Shown here one piece after another: positions 1 through 8,995 of a DNA stretch of 64,000 nucleotides. Within the stretch, counting starts at the first letter, position 1; each line of letters starts with the position of its first letter. The notes under the pieces are model-generated. The model searched no databases. It was given only the letters and a program-made list of their open reading frames with translations, and was not told the DNA's origin. The DNA is from Rhipidocladum racemiflorum (taxonomy: Eukaryota; Streptophyta; Magnoliopsida; Poales; Poaceae), in assembly GCA_036346355.1 (NCBI GenBank), contig JAYEVF010000052.1:226309-290308 (forward strand), in the 5' to 3' direction. A program made the translations under genes and the position numbers.

Positions 1-240
1 TTCAGCGGATTTACGAGTCCGTGTTAGTCGAGTTCTCTGGGGTTTGATTGCTAGTTCTTTGGTTTGCCCTGGTTGCACCATTGCCATTGATGATGAGGTT
101 TTCTTTGCCAATCTCATGGTGATCCGGGCTTGGCTCCTTTTGATGTCATTTTGGGCATGGACTGGTTGCATCGATGCCGTGCTAAGATCTGTTGTTTGGA
201 AGACAGGTTGCCTTGCAGGCCCGTCCGGGAAGAGTTGACC
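1..240 (+). pseudogene. pol (PR): Gypsy aspartic protease, C-terminal fragment
   Basis: In shifting frames this stretch reads like the end of a chromovirus protease domain. Around 140-170 it encodes a FDVILGMDWL-like motif, the conserved segment between protease and RT. The catalytic DSGA-type motif must lie upstream of the window. At least one frameshift separates the 5' half (an open frame at 44-238) from the MDWL motif. In an intact element this domain cleaves the Gag-Pol polyprotein. About 130 nt of degraded linker follow before RT homology begins at 376. Confidence 0.7.
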
Positions 241-375
241 TTTCAGGGTGGTATACCCTCGATTAGTCTTTGCTTTGACTAGTTTGTTTTAAGTCGGCGT
301 TTGAGGTGTTGGGTTTCCTCATGACTTTGTCTCGAGAAACCATCTTCCTCGATTCCCATTGAGGAGATTTACGTA

Positions 376-1180
376 GTGAAGGAGTTCGTTGATGTGTTCC
401 ACGGCGAGTTGCCTGGTCTACCTCCTGTGAGGAATGTGGAGTTTCGTATTGATCTTGCTCAGGGCACTCGACCTATTTCTATCTCTCCATACCGCTTAGC
501 CTCGACCTTTTCAAGGCGAGTTGAAGAAGCGATTGGAGGATCATTGGCCAAGGGCTTCATTCGGCGTAGCGTATCGCCATGGGGAGCACCCGTCCTCTTC
601 GTCTCGAAGAAGGATGGAAGTTGGCGTATGTGCATTGATTATCGTGCTCTTAACCAAGTGACAGTCAAAAACAAGTATCCTTTGCCTCGCATCGAGGATC
701 CGCTTTGACCAACTGAAGGGAGCAAAGGTGTTCTCCAAGATTGATCTTCGATCGGGGTATAATCGAGATCCGTGTGAGGGAGCAGGACATTGAGAAGACT
801 GCTTTCTCCACTAGGTATGGGCATTATGAATTTAAAGTTATGTCTTTTGGACTAACTAATGCTCCTATTTGTCTTTATGGAGGCGATGAGCAGTATGCTA
901 CACAAGTACCTTGATGAGTTTGTGGTAGTGTTCATCGATGACATTCGATTTACTCTAAATCGGAAGAGGAGCATGAGCGACACTTGAGGCTTGTCTTTGA
1001 GTACCCTGAGGAGAATCAATTCTTTGCTAAGCTGAAAAAGTGCGAGTTCGGATTTGAAGTGGGTTTTCTTGGCCACATCATCAATCCGGAGGGTATATCG
1101 GTAGATCCTAGCAAAGTCTCGGCAGTTTTGGATTGGAAGAGGCCTTCCAATGTCAAAGAGGTGCGTAGTTTCCTTGGGTT
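376..1180 (+). pseudogene. pol (RT): Gypsy reverse transcriptase
   Basis: The first open frame (376-708) contains the chromovirus N-terminal RT hallmarks LPPVRNVEFRIDL, SPWGAPVLFVSKKDGSWRMC and IDYRALNQVTVKNKYPLPRI. A frameshift and TGA stop at 706-708 interrupt it. The polymerase active site survives as FIDD at about 931-942 (the usual motif is YxDD/FIDD). The thumb region reappears in another frame from 984 with FAKLKKCEFG and LGHIINPEGISVDPSKVSAV. At least three frame changes make it non-functional. The intact enzyme would copy element RNA into cDNA inside the virus-like particle. Confidence 0.92.
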
Positions 1181-1359
1181 GGTGGATACTATCGGCGTTT
1201 TGTGCAGGATTTCTCTATCATTGCCAAGCCACTTTCACACTGACTCACAAAGGGATGAAGTTCCAAAGGATCGCAGAGTGTGAGCACAAATTTTTCAGTG
1301 ACTTTGAAGGAGAAGTTAGTGGCTGCTCCTGTTCTTACCCTTCCCGAACCGGGAAGCGC

Positions 1360-1730
1360 TTCACTGTTTATTCGATGCTTCTCGGTTGGGACTTGGTTGT
1401 GTGCTCATGCAAAATGGCAAGGTGATTGCTTATGCTTCGAGGCAGCTGAAAAAGCATGAGCAGAACTATCCCACCCATGATCTTGAGCTAGCCGCCGTGG
1501 TGTTTGCATTGAAGATATGGAGGCATTATTTATGCAGCGAATCTTGTGATATTTTTACTGATCACAAGAGCCTCAAGTACATCTTTACTCGTAAAGATTT
1601 GAACTTGAGGCGAGAGGAGGTGGCTAGAATTGATAAAGGATTATGACCTCACTATCCAGTATCATCCGGGGAAGGCAAATGTGGTGGCCGACGCTCTCAG
1701 TCGCAAGACAATGCCCCCTGTTGTTGATTG
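1360..1730 (+). pseudogene. pol (RH): Gypsy RNase H
   Basis: Translation in this region gives GLGCVLMQNGKVIAYASRQL, then THDLELAAVVFALKIWRHYL and DIFTDHKSLKYI, in the order expected for gypsy RNase H. The acidic D-E-D residues can be recognised: DAS just upstream in the same frame, the E of DLELAAV, and the D of FTDHKSL. A frame change near 1640 moves the reading to DYDLTIQYHPGKANVVADAL, the standard RNase H/integrase connector. The domain removes the RNA strand during reverse transcription. Confidence 0.9.
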
Positions 1731-1929
1731 TCTTGTTGCTGATTTTGAGCGTTTGGGAGTCTCCTACTGCTTGGCGGGGACCGTGCAAGCTGAAACTCAA
1801 TTGATTCTTGAGTCGCCGATTCCCAGGCGTGTCTTGGGAGGCACAAGAAGCATGATCGTTTGCTCCAGCAGGTGAGGAAACGCCTTGAGGATGGCAAGTC
1901 CGAGACTTTACCGTTGATGATGCGGAGCC

Positions 1930-2760
1930 TTGAGGTTTCGTGGCCGATCGTGGCGTGCCCCAAAAATCTCAAGTGAAAGAAGACATCTGAAAGAAGCTCA
2001 TCGCACCCGTACCACGGTCCATCCTGGAGAGACCAAGATGTACATGGACTTGAAGAAGAATTTACGGTGGAAAAGGATGAGAGTGGATATTGCCAAGTAT
2101 GTGGCGTCTTGTGGGATCTGTCGAGAAGATCAAAGGCGAGCATAAGCGTCCCGCCTGGTCTGTTGCGACCATTGGAGGTTCTGTGTGGCCATGGGATGAC
2201 ATCTCCATGGATTTTGTGGTTGGTTTACCTCGTTCTCCACGAGGAAGGATGTTGTTTGGGTTGTGGTGGACTGTCTCGGCAAGTCTGCGCATTTCATTCC
2301 CATCCGCATCGACCAATTCAATGAGCGAGTTGGCTCCCATCTATGTGCGGGAGATTGTGAGATTGCATGGTGTACCCAAGACCATTATCTCGATCGGGAT
2401 GCGAAGTTCGTCTCCAAGTTACGGGAGAGTTTGCAGAGTGCTTTGGGTGCAGCCTTTGCCTTAGTACCGCTTTTCACCCTCAGACAGATGGGCGATCTGA
2501 GCGCACCATCCAAACTTTGGAGGACATGCTCGGGGCCTGTGTGATGGCTTGGAAGGGTAGCTGGGAAGACCATTTGCCCCTTGCAGAGTTTGCTTACAAT
2601 AACAGCTACCATTCCAAAGATCCGGTTGCTCCTTATGAGGTCTTGTATGGTCGGAAGTGCGGTCGCCACTTTGTTGGGATGCTGTGGGCGAGAGAGCTAT
2701 TCTTGGGCCGGATTGGGTTCAGCAGATCGTTGATCGCGTGTCGGAGGTTCGGCTAGAACC
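1930..2760 (+). pseudogene. pol (INT): Gypsy integrase
   Basis: The zinc-binding HHCC domain is visible at about 1995-2125 (VHPGETKMYMDLKKNL, then VASCGICR). The catalytic core follows in other frames: the first Asp lies in DISMDFVVGLP near 2210, the second in a DRDAKF-like segment near 2395, and the Glu region in TAFHPQTDGRSERTIQTL near 2470-2520. HLPLAEFAYNNSYH and PYEVLYGRKC close the core. Several frameshifts break the chain. The intact enzyme inserts cDNA and makes 5-bp target duplications, the size seen for the insertions dated here by TSD (ACACT, TACTC, ATAAC). Confidence 0.92.
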
Positions 2761-2779
2761 TTCTCGCAGCACAGAAGCA

Positions 2780-3255
2780 GACGAAGAGCTATCTGATGTG
2801 AGGCGGCGAGACTTGGAGTTTGAGGTGGGTGATAGCGTACTCTTGCGAGTATCTCCCACCAAGGGTGTGGTGCGTTTTGGCACCAAAGGAAAGCTTCGAT
2901 CCAAGGTATGTTGGGCCTTTTCCTATCCTCGCCGAAGTTGGCAGGTTGGCCTATCGCCTCGAGCTACCGGAATCCATGCAAGGTGTGCAGAATGTGTTCC
3001 ATGTCTCGATGTTGAGGAGCTACTTGCATGATCCGGAGTGGGTGGTTCCATTGGCCCCATTAGTGCTTCAAAGAGGACCTCACCTTCGAGTCCCGGGCCT
3101 CCGTGGAAATTCTCGGGACTTGAGCGAGTGATGAAGAACAGGGGCGCTTAAGTTTGTCAAGGTCTTGTGGTCACATCAGGCCGAGAGAGAAGCGACTTGG
3201 GAGCTGGAATCTCGCATCTTGCGAGAAGTATCCCGAGCTTTTCACCTCAGGTATG
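2780..3255 (+). pseudogene. pol (CHD): Integrase C-terminal region and chromodomain-like tail
   Basis: FGTKGKLR, RYVGPFPILAEVGRLAYRL and LPESMQGVQNVFHVSMLR are the GPY/F module of chromoviral integrases. After another frame change near 3130 comes a segment reading approximately FVKVLWSHQAEREATWELE, which matches the aromatic-rich core of the Tekay-type chromodomain. In this lineage the chromodomain is thought to steer integration to heterochromatin. Together with the HVSMLR motif it is the basis for the lineage call. A stop follows the degraded C-terminus near 3255. Confidence 0.82.
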
Positions 3256-3312
3256 TGATGTGAAAATCTGGTCGTCTTTGGTTTCTTTGGGTTTCGTGAT
3301 TGGTGCGTTTAG

Positions 3313-3346
3313 ATTCGAGGTCGAATCCCGTTGAAGGGGGGAAGAA
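3313..3346 (+). other. Polypurine tract preceded by perfect palindrome
   Basis: GATTCGAGGTCGAATC at 3313-3328 is a perfect inverted repeat (7-bp arms, GG centre). The purine run TTGAAGGGGGGAAGAA directly before the LTR is the plus-strand priming site for reverse transcription. The same palindrome and purine tract recur next to the LTRs of the non-coding elements at 13841-13875, 44265-44300 and, decayed, 60341-60375. Confidence 0.88.
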
Positions 3347-3568
3347 TGTGACACCTCGAAGTGTCGTATCCTTAATTTTTGAACATGATAAGGTTAAATA
3401 CAGTATGAGATGTGGAAATAAGGTTAAAATCATAAGGATCGGGGGTTAATAACGTTTCCGGGCCGTTTAGGGCCGTTTCGGGTTTTGGGCCTTCGGAGGA
3501 GTTTTGGGCCTTGGTGGGCTTTGGTGGGATGGATTAGGACTCCGTAACGGACTAGGATTGGGTTGAGG

Positions 3569-3610
3569 GCTGATAAAAGGGGCTTCCCCCAGCCCCCTTG
3601 CGCCCCCACC
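3569..3610 (+). promoter_or_regulatory. Candidate LTR core promoter (TATA-like box and CT-rich leader)
   Basis: TGATAAAAGG at 3571-3580 sits just upstream of a long C/CT-rich tract with CCCCCACCTCCCC repeats, resembling a TATA box plus pyrimidine patch. The homologous LTRs keep TGGTAAAARGGGCTCCCC at the same place (reverse strand near 13515, 19980 and 25690). The transcription start would fall near 3600. This is inference from position and conservation. Confidence 0.5.
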
Positions 3611-3889
3611 TCCCCTTATTGCGCCCCCACCTCCCCCTCTTGCGCCCTCTCCTCCCTCCCCCTCCCCTAAGCCCTAGCCCTCCCCAAAACCGTCGCACCC
3701 CCTCCCTTTCCTCCACCTCCACACCACCTCCCCTCCACCCCTTGCTGCCCTAGGGTGGTCTCCCCACCCTGCACCTTGTGGAGTCATCCCGTGGAAGCGA
3801 GGAGCGAGGAGCGAGGAGCGAGGAGCGAGTAACGTGGAGCGAGGAGCGATTCGCGAGAGATTCATTGGAGTTTTGTGCATCGGGCAAAG

Positions 3890-5124
3890 GTATGATCTTG
3901 GGGATCCTTGGGGATGATCTAGGTACTGTTATTAGGGTGTTTATCAAGTTTTTAGATCAATTGGAGGCGCTGGTTTGAAGTAATTTGGGTTAGATCTAAA
4001 CTTGTCCACGTTTCTGTTTTCGGGCAGATTGAGCAGTCGAACTAGGGTTCGAGTTTCCGTCGATTTAGAATCCGAATCAGACCGTACGGACTTCTAGGAA
4101 GTTGTAGATAATTTAATTATATTTCCGTGGACGTAAAGCACGTTAATTTCCGATCAGCCGTTTGAAAGTTATGGCTGTTTTACCGAGCGCCTAAAAATCT
4201 GTGACGTAACTGGAACAGATTGTGGTAATCTGTAGATTAAACAATTTTAGAGTCCGAATCAGTCTTTCCCTATAACTAGAAAAAGTTGGGAAATTTCCTA
4301 AGCTTCGCGACGGTGTACTCGTTTATTCGATTTGGAGTCCCAGAACTCAAGTTATGCCTTTTGCAAGGCTGCTGTCCCGCTGACAGAACCTCTGTTTTTA
4401 GGTTTTGCGAGTAGTTGGCAATGTCGGGTTAGATGGGGGCGTGTGTACTGTTTTGAGGTTATGATTGTGAGTGTGTGATGCCTATGTGCAGGTGGTGTGA
4501 CCCGGAAGTGCCCTCTTCTTCCCGCCAACTCCGTTGCACGTGTTTGAGGCAAGTGTGTTGTGATGGATAGCAAGTTGTAGGTTGCATGTTGAAATTAGAT
4601 GGAATTGCCTACATGATATATGTCCACTTGCCATGTTTTAATGATTGATATGATATGATGAGCATGTTTAACATATTATGATGCCATGTGTTAATATGTG
4701 AATTGAATATGATATTTGGCATGGTTGCATGCATGTCATGAGATAGGGCGAGGCGGTGAGAAAGTCATAGCTAGTCCGGCAAGGTCGGTGAGAAAGTTAT
4801 GACTAGTCCGAACGCCATTGAGTAAGTCCTATGTCGTGATTCCATCCACGTGGTGTTTGGAAGCGAGTAGGCACCCTCCATCTTCGGGATGGAAGGGGAA
4901 AGGGTGCACACCGACGGGTGTGTACTTCCCATACCGGTATGAGGTTCCAGAGGGTCGAGCAATGCATTACATCGCATACAAATTGATGATGATATTGATA
5001 AGTATTCATGAATGAGATGTTATACATGATGAAAGATGTTATTGACTTGTTGTTATGCTTGTTGTTCATTGCAAGATGCTTGCTGAGTTTTCGAACTCAC
5101 CCTTGTGTTTTCTTGTTGTTTTAG
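3890..5124 (+). other. Putative intron inside the LTR leader
   Basis: The donor context GGGCAAAG|GTATGATC at 3889/3890 follows a GC-rich, exon-like leader. The acceptor TTCTTGTTGTTTTAG|GTACC ends at 5124. Both sites recur in the other LTRs: for example donor at 13210 and acceptor at 11924 on the minus strand, and a donor with different flanking sequence (GAAGAG|GTAACG, 31655) with acceptor at 33047. The enclosed DNA is AT-rich. No transcript evidence is available here, so splicing is a hypothesis. Confidence 0.45.
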
Positions 5125-5553
5125 GTACCATGAGAACGGCATGCGGAAAGGGGAATAGTCACACGCTCACACATTGCTTCACCTTAATGTTTCCCAAGTC
5201 AATTCATTTAGTTTGATAATAAATTGCGTGTGATGGTCTTTAAAATTAAGTCTTAGCTTGGTTAATGAGAGTTCTATTGTTTGTTTGACACTTGGAACCT
5301 TAAGAGCTTAATGTTAGTCTCTTATTGTCGTTAAGACTTTATTTATTGCTGTTTTAGATGTTTCTCTTATTGCCATATAATGCTATATTGTTGCTGTTTC
5401 TTAAATTCATGATAAAACAAAGGAGAGTCTTTGCCGAAATCTCGGTTTTTAGTCTATGCACCTTTGCTGGAATTTGATGTTAAATGTGGTATTTAGATGT
5501 TGTTTAGCTTATGTTTGGTAACATTCAGGCATAGTAAATGCCGGGGTGTTACA

Positions 5554-5849
5554 CATTCATTATGAATTTTCATATGAATAGCATGGAGAAGAGCCTGACC
5601 GAGCTACATGGGATGCTTAAGGCTGCCGAGGAAAGCATTAAGAAGAAACCCAATCATGTGATGATGGTTCAGAAAACAACTGCCTTCAAAAAGAGGAAAG
5701 CTAAGGCTTGGGGAAAGGGCAAGGGCAAGGGCAAGGCTCAAGATGAGATCACAAGCCTCAAAACTAAGCTTCAGAAGCTCAAAGTCGGCCCTCAACCCGA
5801 AACCCAGTGCTTCTATTGCAAGAAGTCAGGACATTGGAAAGCAGGCTGA
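5554..5849 (+). pseudogene. gag: Copia gag, C-terminal part with CCHC zinc knuckle
   Basis: The frame reads MNSMEKSLTELHGMLKAAEE, then a basic KGKGKGK tract, then the zinc knuckle CFYCKKSGHWKAG. The final Cys of the C-x2-C-x4-H-x4-C pattern is lost because a TGA stop and frameshift occur at 5847-5849. The intact nucleocapsid domain would bind element RNA. The N-terminal gag is absent: the gypsy LTR end lies directly upstream. Confidence 0.88.
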
Positions 5850-5934
5850 GAAGTACTCGCGAGATAAGAAGAATGGGAGTGTGACTTCCACTTCAGGTAT
5901 TAATGTTATAGAAATTAATCTTGCTACTACTTCT

Positions 5935-7300
5935 TCCAGCTCTTGGGTATATGATCTTTGGATAGGTTGCTCACATTTGCAATTCGATGCAGGCTGATAA
6001 AGAGGAGAGTCTTGGCGAAAGGAGAAGTGGATATTATCGTGGGGAATAAAGCAAGAGTTGCTGGTCTTGCCGTTGGCACCTACCCATTGCATTTGCCTTC
6101 AGGATTAGTTTTAGAACTTAATAATTGTTATTTTGTTCCGGCCTTGAGTAGAAACATTATTTCATCTTCCTGTTTGGAACATGAAGGTTATGAATTCAGA
6201 ATAAAGAACTTTGTTTGTTCAATATTTTTGAATGATATGTATTATGGTCGTTGTCCCATGGTGGATGGGTTATACGTCCTTGAACTCAAAGAAAAACATG
6301 TCTATAACATTAATGTCAAAAGGCATCGACCAAATGATTTGAACCCTACCTTTTTATGGCATTGTCGCTTGGGTCACATAAATGAGAAGCGCATGAAGAA
6401 GCTCCATGGTGATGGACTTCTCACCTCATTTGATTTTGAATCATTTGAAACATGTGAGTCTTGTTTACTTGGCAAGATGACAAAAACCCCTTTCACAGGT
6501 TTTAGTGAGAGGGCGAGTGAATTGTTGGCACTAGTACAAACAGATGTATGTGGACCAATGAGCTCGATTGCTAGAGGTGGGTTTCAGTACTTTGTAACTT
6601 TTACTGATGACTTTAGTAGATATGGATATATCTATTTGATGAGGCATAAGGCTGAAACCTTTGAAAGGTTCAAAGAGTTTCAGAATGAAGTACAAAATCA
6701 ACTTGGCAAATCAATAAAACACTTACGATCAGATCGTGGTGGTGAATACTTGAGCCAAGATTTTGGTGATCATCTAAAGCAATGTGGAATCGTTCCACAA
6801 CTTACTCCGCCAGGAACGCCTCAATGGAATGGCGTATCCGAGCAGCGGAATCGAACTTTATTGGATATGGATTCGGTCAATGATGAGCCAAACAGATCTG
6901 TCATTGTCCTTCCGGGGTTCGCTCTAGAGGCAATTTGCGTTCACATTAAATAGGGTCCCATCAAATTCCGTTGAGAAGACACCATATGAGATATGGGTAG
7001 GAGAAGTCCCATGTTGTCATTTCTCAAGATATGGGGATGTGAGGCTTATGTAAAATGTTTGCAATCGATAAACTCGCACCTAAATCGGAAAAATGCTTCT
7101 TTGTGGGGTATCCTAAAGAAACAAAAGGATATTACTTTTACAAAAGAAACGAGAACAAAGTTTTTGTTGCTCGAAATGGTGTCTTTTGGAGAAAGAGTTT
7201 CTTTCAAAAGAAATCGATGGGAGTGATGTGCATCTCGATGAAGTTCGAGAATCACATGAACATGTTCAAAGCGCCATCAACCATCACATGATGTACAAAA
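5935..7300 (+). pseudogene. pol (PR-INT): Copia protease and integrase
   Basis: A degraded protease motif (SSWVYDLWIGCSH, normally W-x-x-D-T-G-C) lies near 5938-5978. The long open frame 5958-6953 then carries ALSRNIISSSCLEHEGYEF, the GAG-pre-integrase HHCC segment (FLWHCRLGHIN ... CESCLLGK), and the integrase core. Catalytic residues are visible as QTDVCGP, TDDFSRYGY, and LRSDRGGEYLS with the Glu. PGTPQWNGVSEQRNRTLLDM closes the core. Frameshifts at about 6950 and 7050 precede FLKIWGCEAYVK and KCFFVGYPKETKGYYF. The WGCEAY and FVGYP motifs are typical of Copia integrase C-termini. Confidence 0.93.
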
Positions 7301-7312
7301 TGTTGTACAACT

Positions 7313-8184
7313 GTGGAAGAGACACCTGCCCCACATAGGTCTGGGAGGCCGCGTCATGAACCTATAAGATATGGACATGACATATTATTGTTAGACAATG
7401 ATGAGCCCACGACTTATGAAGAAGCCATGATGGACCCAAACTCCGAAAAATGGCTTGGAGCCATGAGATCCGAAATTCAATCCATGCATGACAATCAAGT
7501 TTGGAACTTGGTCGATCCTCCTGATGGTGTAAAACCATAGAATGCAAATGGATTTTCAAGAAGAAGACAGACGTAGATGGAAATATTCAGATCTATAAGG
7601 CACGGTTGGTGGCAAAGGGTTTCAAACAAGTTCAAGGAATTGACTATGATGAAACTTTTTCACCGGTAGCCATGCTCAAGTCTGTCCGGATCATTTTAGC
7701 AATTGCTGCATATTTCGATTATGAAATATGGCAAATGGACGTCAAAACAGCTTTCCTTAATGGGAATCTATCTGAGGATGTATACATGATACAACCTGAG
7801 GGTTTTGTTGATCCTAAAAATGCTAAAAAGATATGCAAGCTTCAGAGATCCATTTATGGGTTAAAGCAAGCATCTCGGAGTTGGAACATTCGTTTTGATG
7901 AAGTGGTCAAAGGATTTGGCTTTATCAAAAACGAAGAAGAGCCTTGTGTTTACAAGAAGGCTAGTGGGAGCGCACTTGTGTTTCTGATTTTGTATGTGGA
8001 TGACATATTATTGATCGGGAATGATATTCCTATGCTTGAAGACGTTAAGACTTCGTTGAAAAGGAGTTTCTCAATGAAGGACTTGGGAGAAGCATGTTAT
8101 ATCTTGGGCATAAAGATCTATAGAGATAGATCAAAAAGGTTGATTGGATTAAGCCATGAAAGCATTACATTGACAAAGTATTGA
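7313..8184 (+). pseudogene. pol (RT): Copia reverse transcriptase
   Basis: The first frame (7313-7540) ends at a stop, and the reading resumes at 7606-8184. Conserved blocks are EAMMDPNSEKWLGAM, ARLVAKGFKQVQGIDYDETF, WQMDVKTAFLNGNL, SIYGLKQASRSWNIRFDEV and the catalytic LYVDDILLIGND (YVDD at about 7993-8004). MKDLGEACYILGIKIYRDR follows. The catalytic residues are present, so decay is mainly by frameshift. The lesion between 7540 and 7606 removes little sequence. Confidence 0.95.
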
Positions 8185-8975
8185 AAAGGTTCAATATGCA
8201 TGAATCTAAGAGAGGTTTCATGCCAATGTCACATGGCATCGATCTAAGCAAGAATCGGTGTCCTTCGACAACCGATGAGCGAGGCGAGGATGAGCAAGAT
8301 TCCATATTCTTCGGCTATTGGATCTATCATGTATGCCATGATTTATGCAGCGCCCAGATGTCTCGTATGCTCTAAGTGTCACAAGTAGATACCAAGCGGA
8401 TCCGGTGATGGTCATTGGATAGCCGTGAAAAACATTCTAAAGTACTTAAGAAGAACTAAGGGTATGTTCCTAGTCTTTGGAGGTGAGGAAGAACTGGTTG
8501 TAAAGGTTACACCGATGCAAGCTTCCAAAGCGACAAAGATTATTTTCGATCACAATCCGGTTTGTGTTTACACTAAATGGAGGAGCAGATGGTGGAAGAG
8601 TTCCAAGCAAAAGCACGGTGGCTGACTCTCTCTGACGAGCGAGTACATTGCGGCCGGATGCCGCAAAAGAAGCTGTATGGATAAAGAAGTTTATCTCAGA
8701 TCTTGGTGTGGTAGCTAGTGCATCTAGTCCAATGGACATCTATTTCGATAATAGTGGTGACATTGCACAAGCAAAAGAGCCTAGATCACACCAGAAGTCC
8801 AAACATATACTCCGACGCTTTCAACCTTATTCGCGAGATTGTGGATAGAGGTGACGTGAAGATATGCAAAGTACATACGGAAGCTAATGTGGCTGATCCG
8901 TTCACAAAGCCACTACCACAGCCTAAGCATGAGGCGCACACGAGGTCTATTGGTATTAGATACTTAATTGATTGA
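8181..8975 (+). pseudogene. pol (RH): Copia RNase H and pol C-terminus
   Basis: The segment starts with KRFNMHESKRGFMPMSHGI, runs through a frame-broken RNase H (remnants of the GYxDADxxG-type and SGxVF/WxSxKQ motifs between 8480 and 8640), and ends with KVHTEANVADPFTKPLPQ before a TGA near 8973. The ADPFTKPL motif is the usual end of Copia Pol. At least four frame changes occur between 8340 and 8740. Confidence 0.88.
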
Positions 8976-8984
8976 CTCAAGTGC

Positions 8985-8995
8985 AAGTGGGAGAT
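8985..8995 (+). other. Copia polypurine tract
   Basis: AAGTGGGAGAT lies immediately upstream of the TGTTAG start of the LTR. This is the standard Copia plus-strand primer site. Confidence 0.85.

Larger units (their letters stand above)
1..5553 (+). mobile_element. Ty3/gypsy chromovirus (Tekay/Del-like), 5'-truncated by window edge, with 3' LTR
   Basis: The domain order protease tail, RT, RNase H, integrase, chromodomain-like tail, polypurine tract and LTR is diagnostic of Ty3/gypsy. The integrase C-terminus carries VFHVSMLRSYLHDPEWVV followed by an ATWE-type chromodomain remnant, which points to the Tekay/Del chromovirus lineage. The reading frame changes many times, so no polyprotein can be made. 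The 5' LTR, gag and most of protease lie outside the window. The LTR end at 5553 abuts Copia gag sequence directly, so this element appears to have inserted into the Copia element at 5554-10368. Its target-site duplication cannot be tested because the left end is not in view. Confidence 0.93.
3347..5553 (+). repeat. 3' LTR of the gypsy chromovirus (2207 bp)
   Basis: It begins TGTGACACC right after the polypurine tract and ends GGGGTGTTACA, giving matching inverted termini. Visible parts are a TATA-like GATAAAAGG near 3572, a CT-rich leader (3590-3740), a GGAGCGA heptamer array (3796-3850), a possible splice donor (3890) and acceptor (5124), two GTCATARCTWGTCCG/TTTCTCACCG-type motifs (4755-4810, sense orientation), and a stem-loop at 4904-4925. 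At least eleven other LTRs in the window are its homologues, most of them in reverse orientation. Confidence 0.93.

Noticed and set aside
3796..3850. Possible CRISPR-like or satellite array (GGAGCGA repeats)
   Set aside because: The units are 7 bp without spacers and belong to the LTR leader of a plant retroelement.
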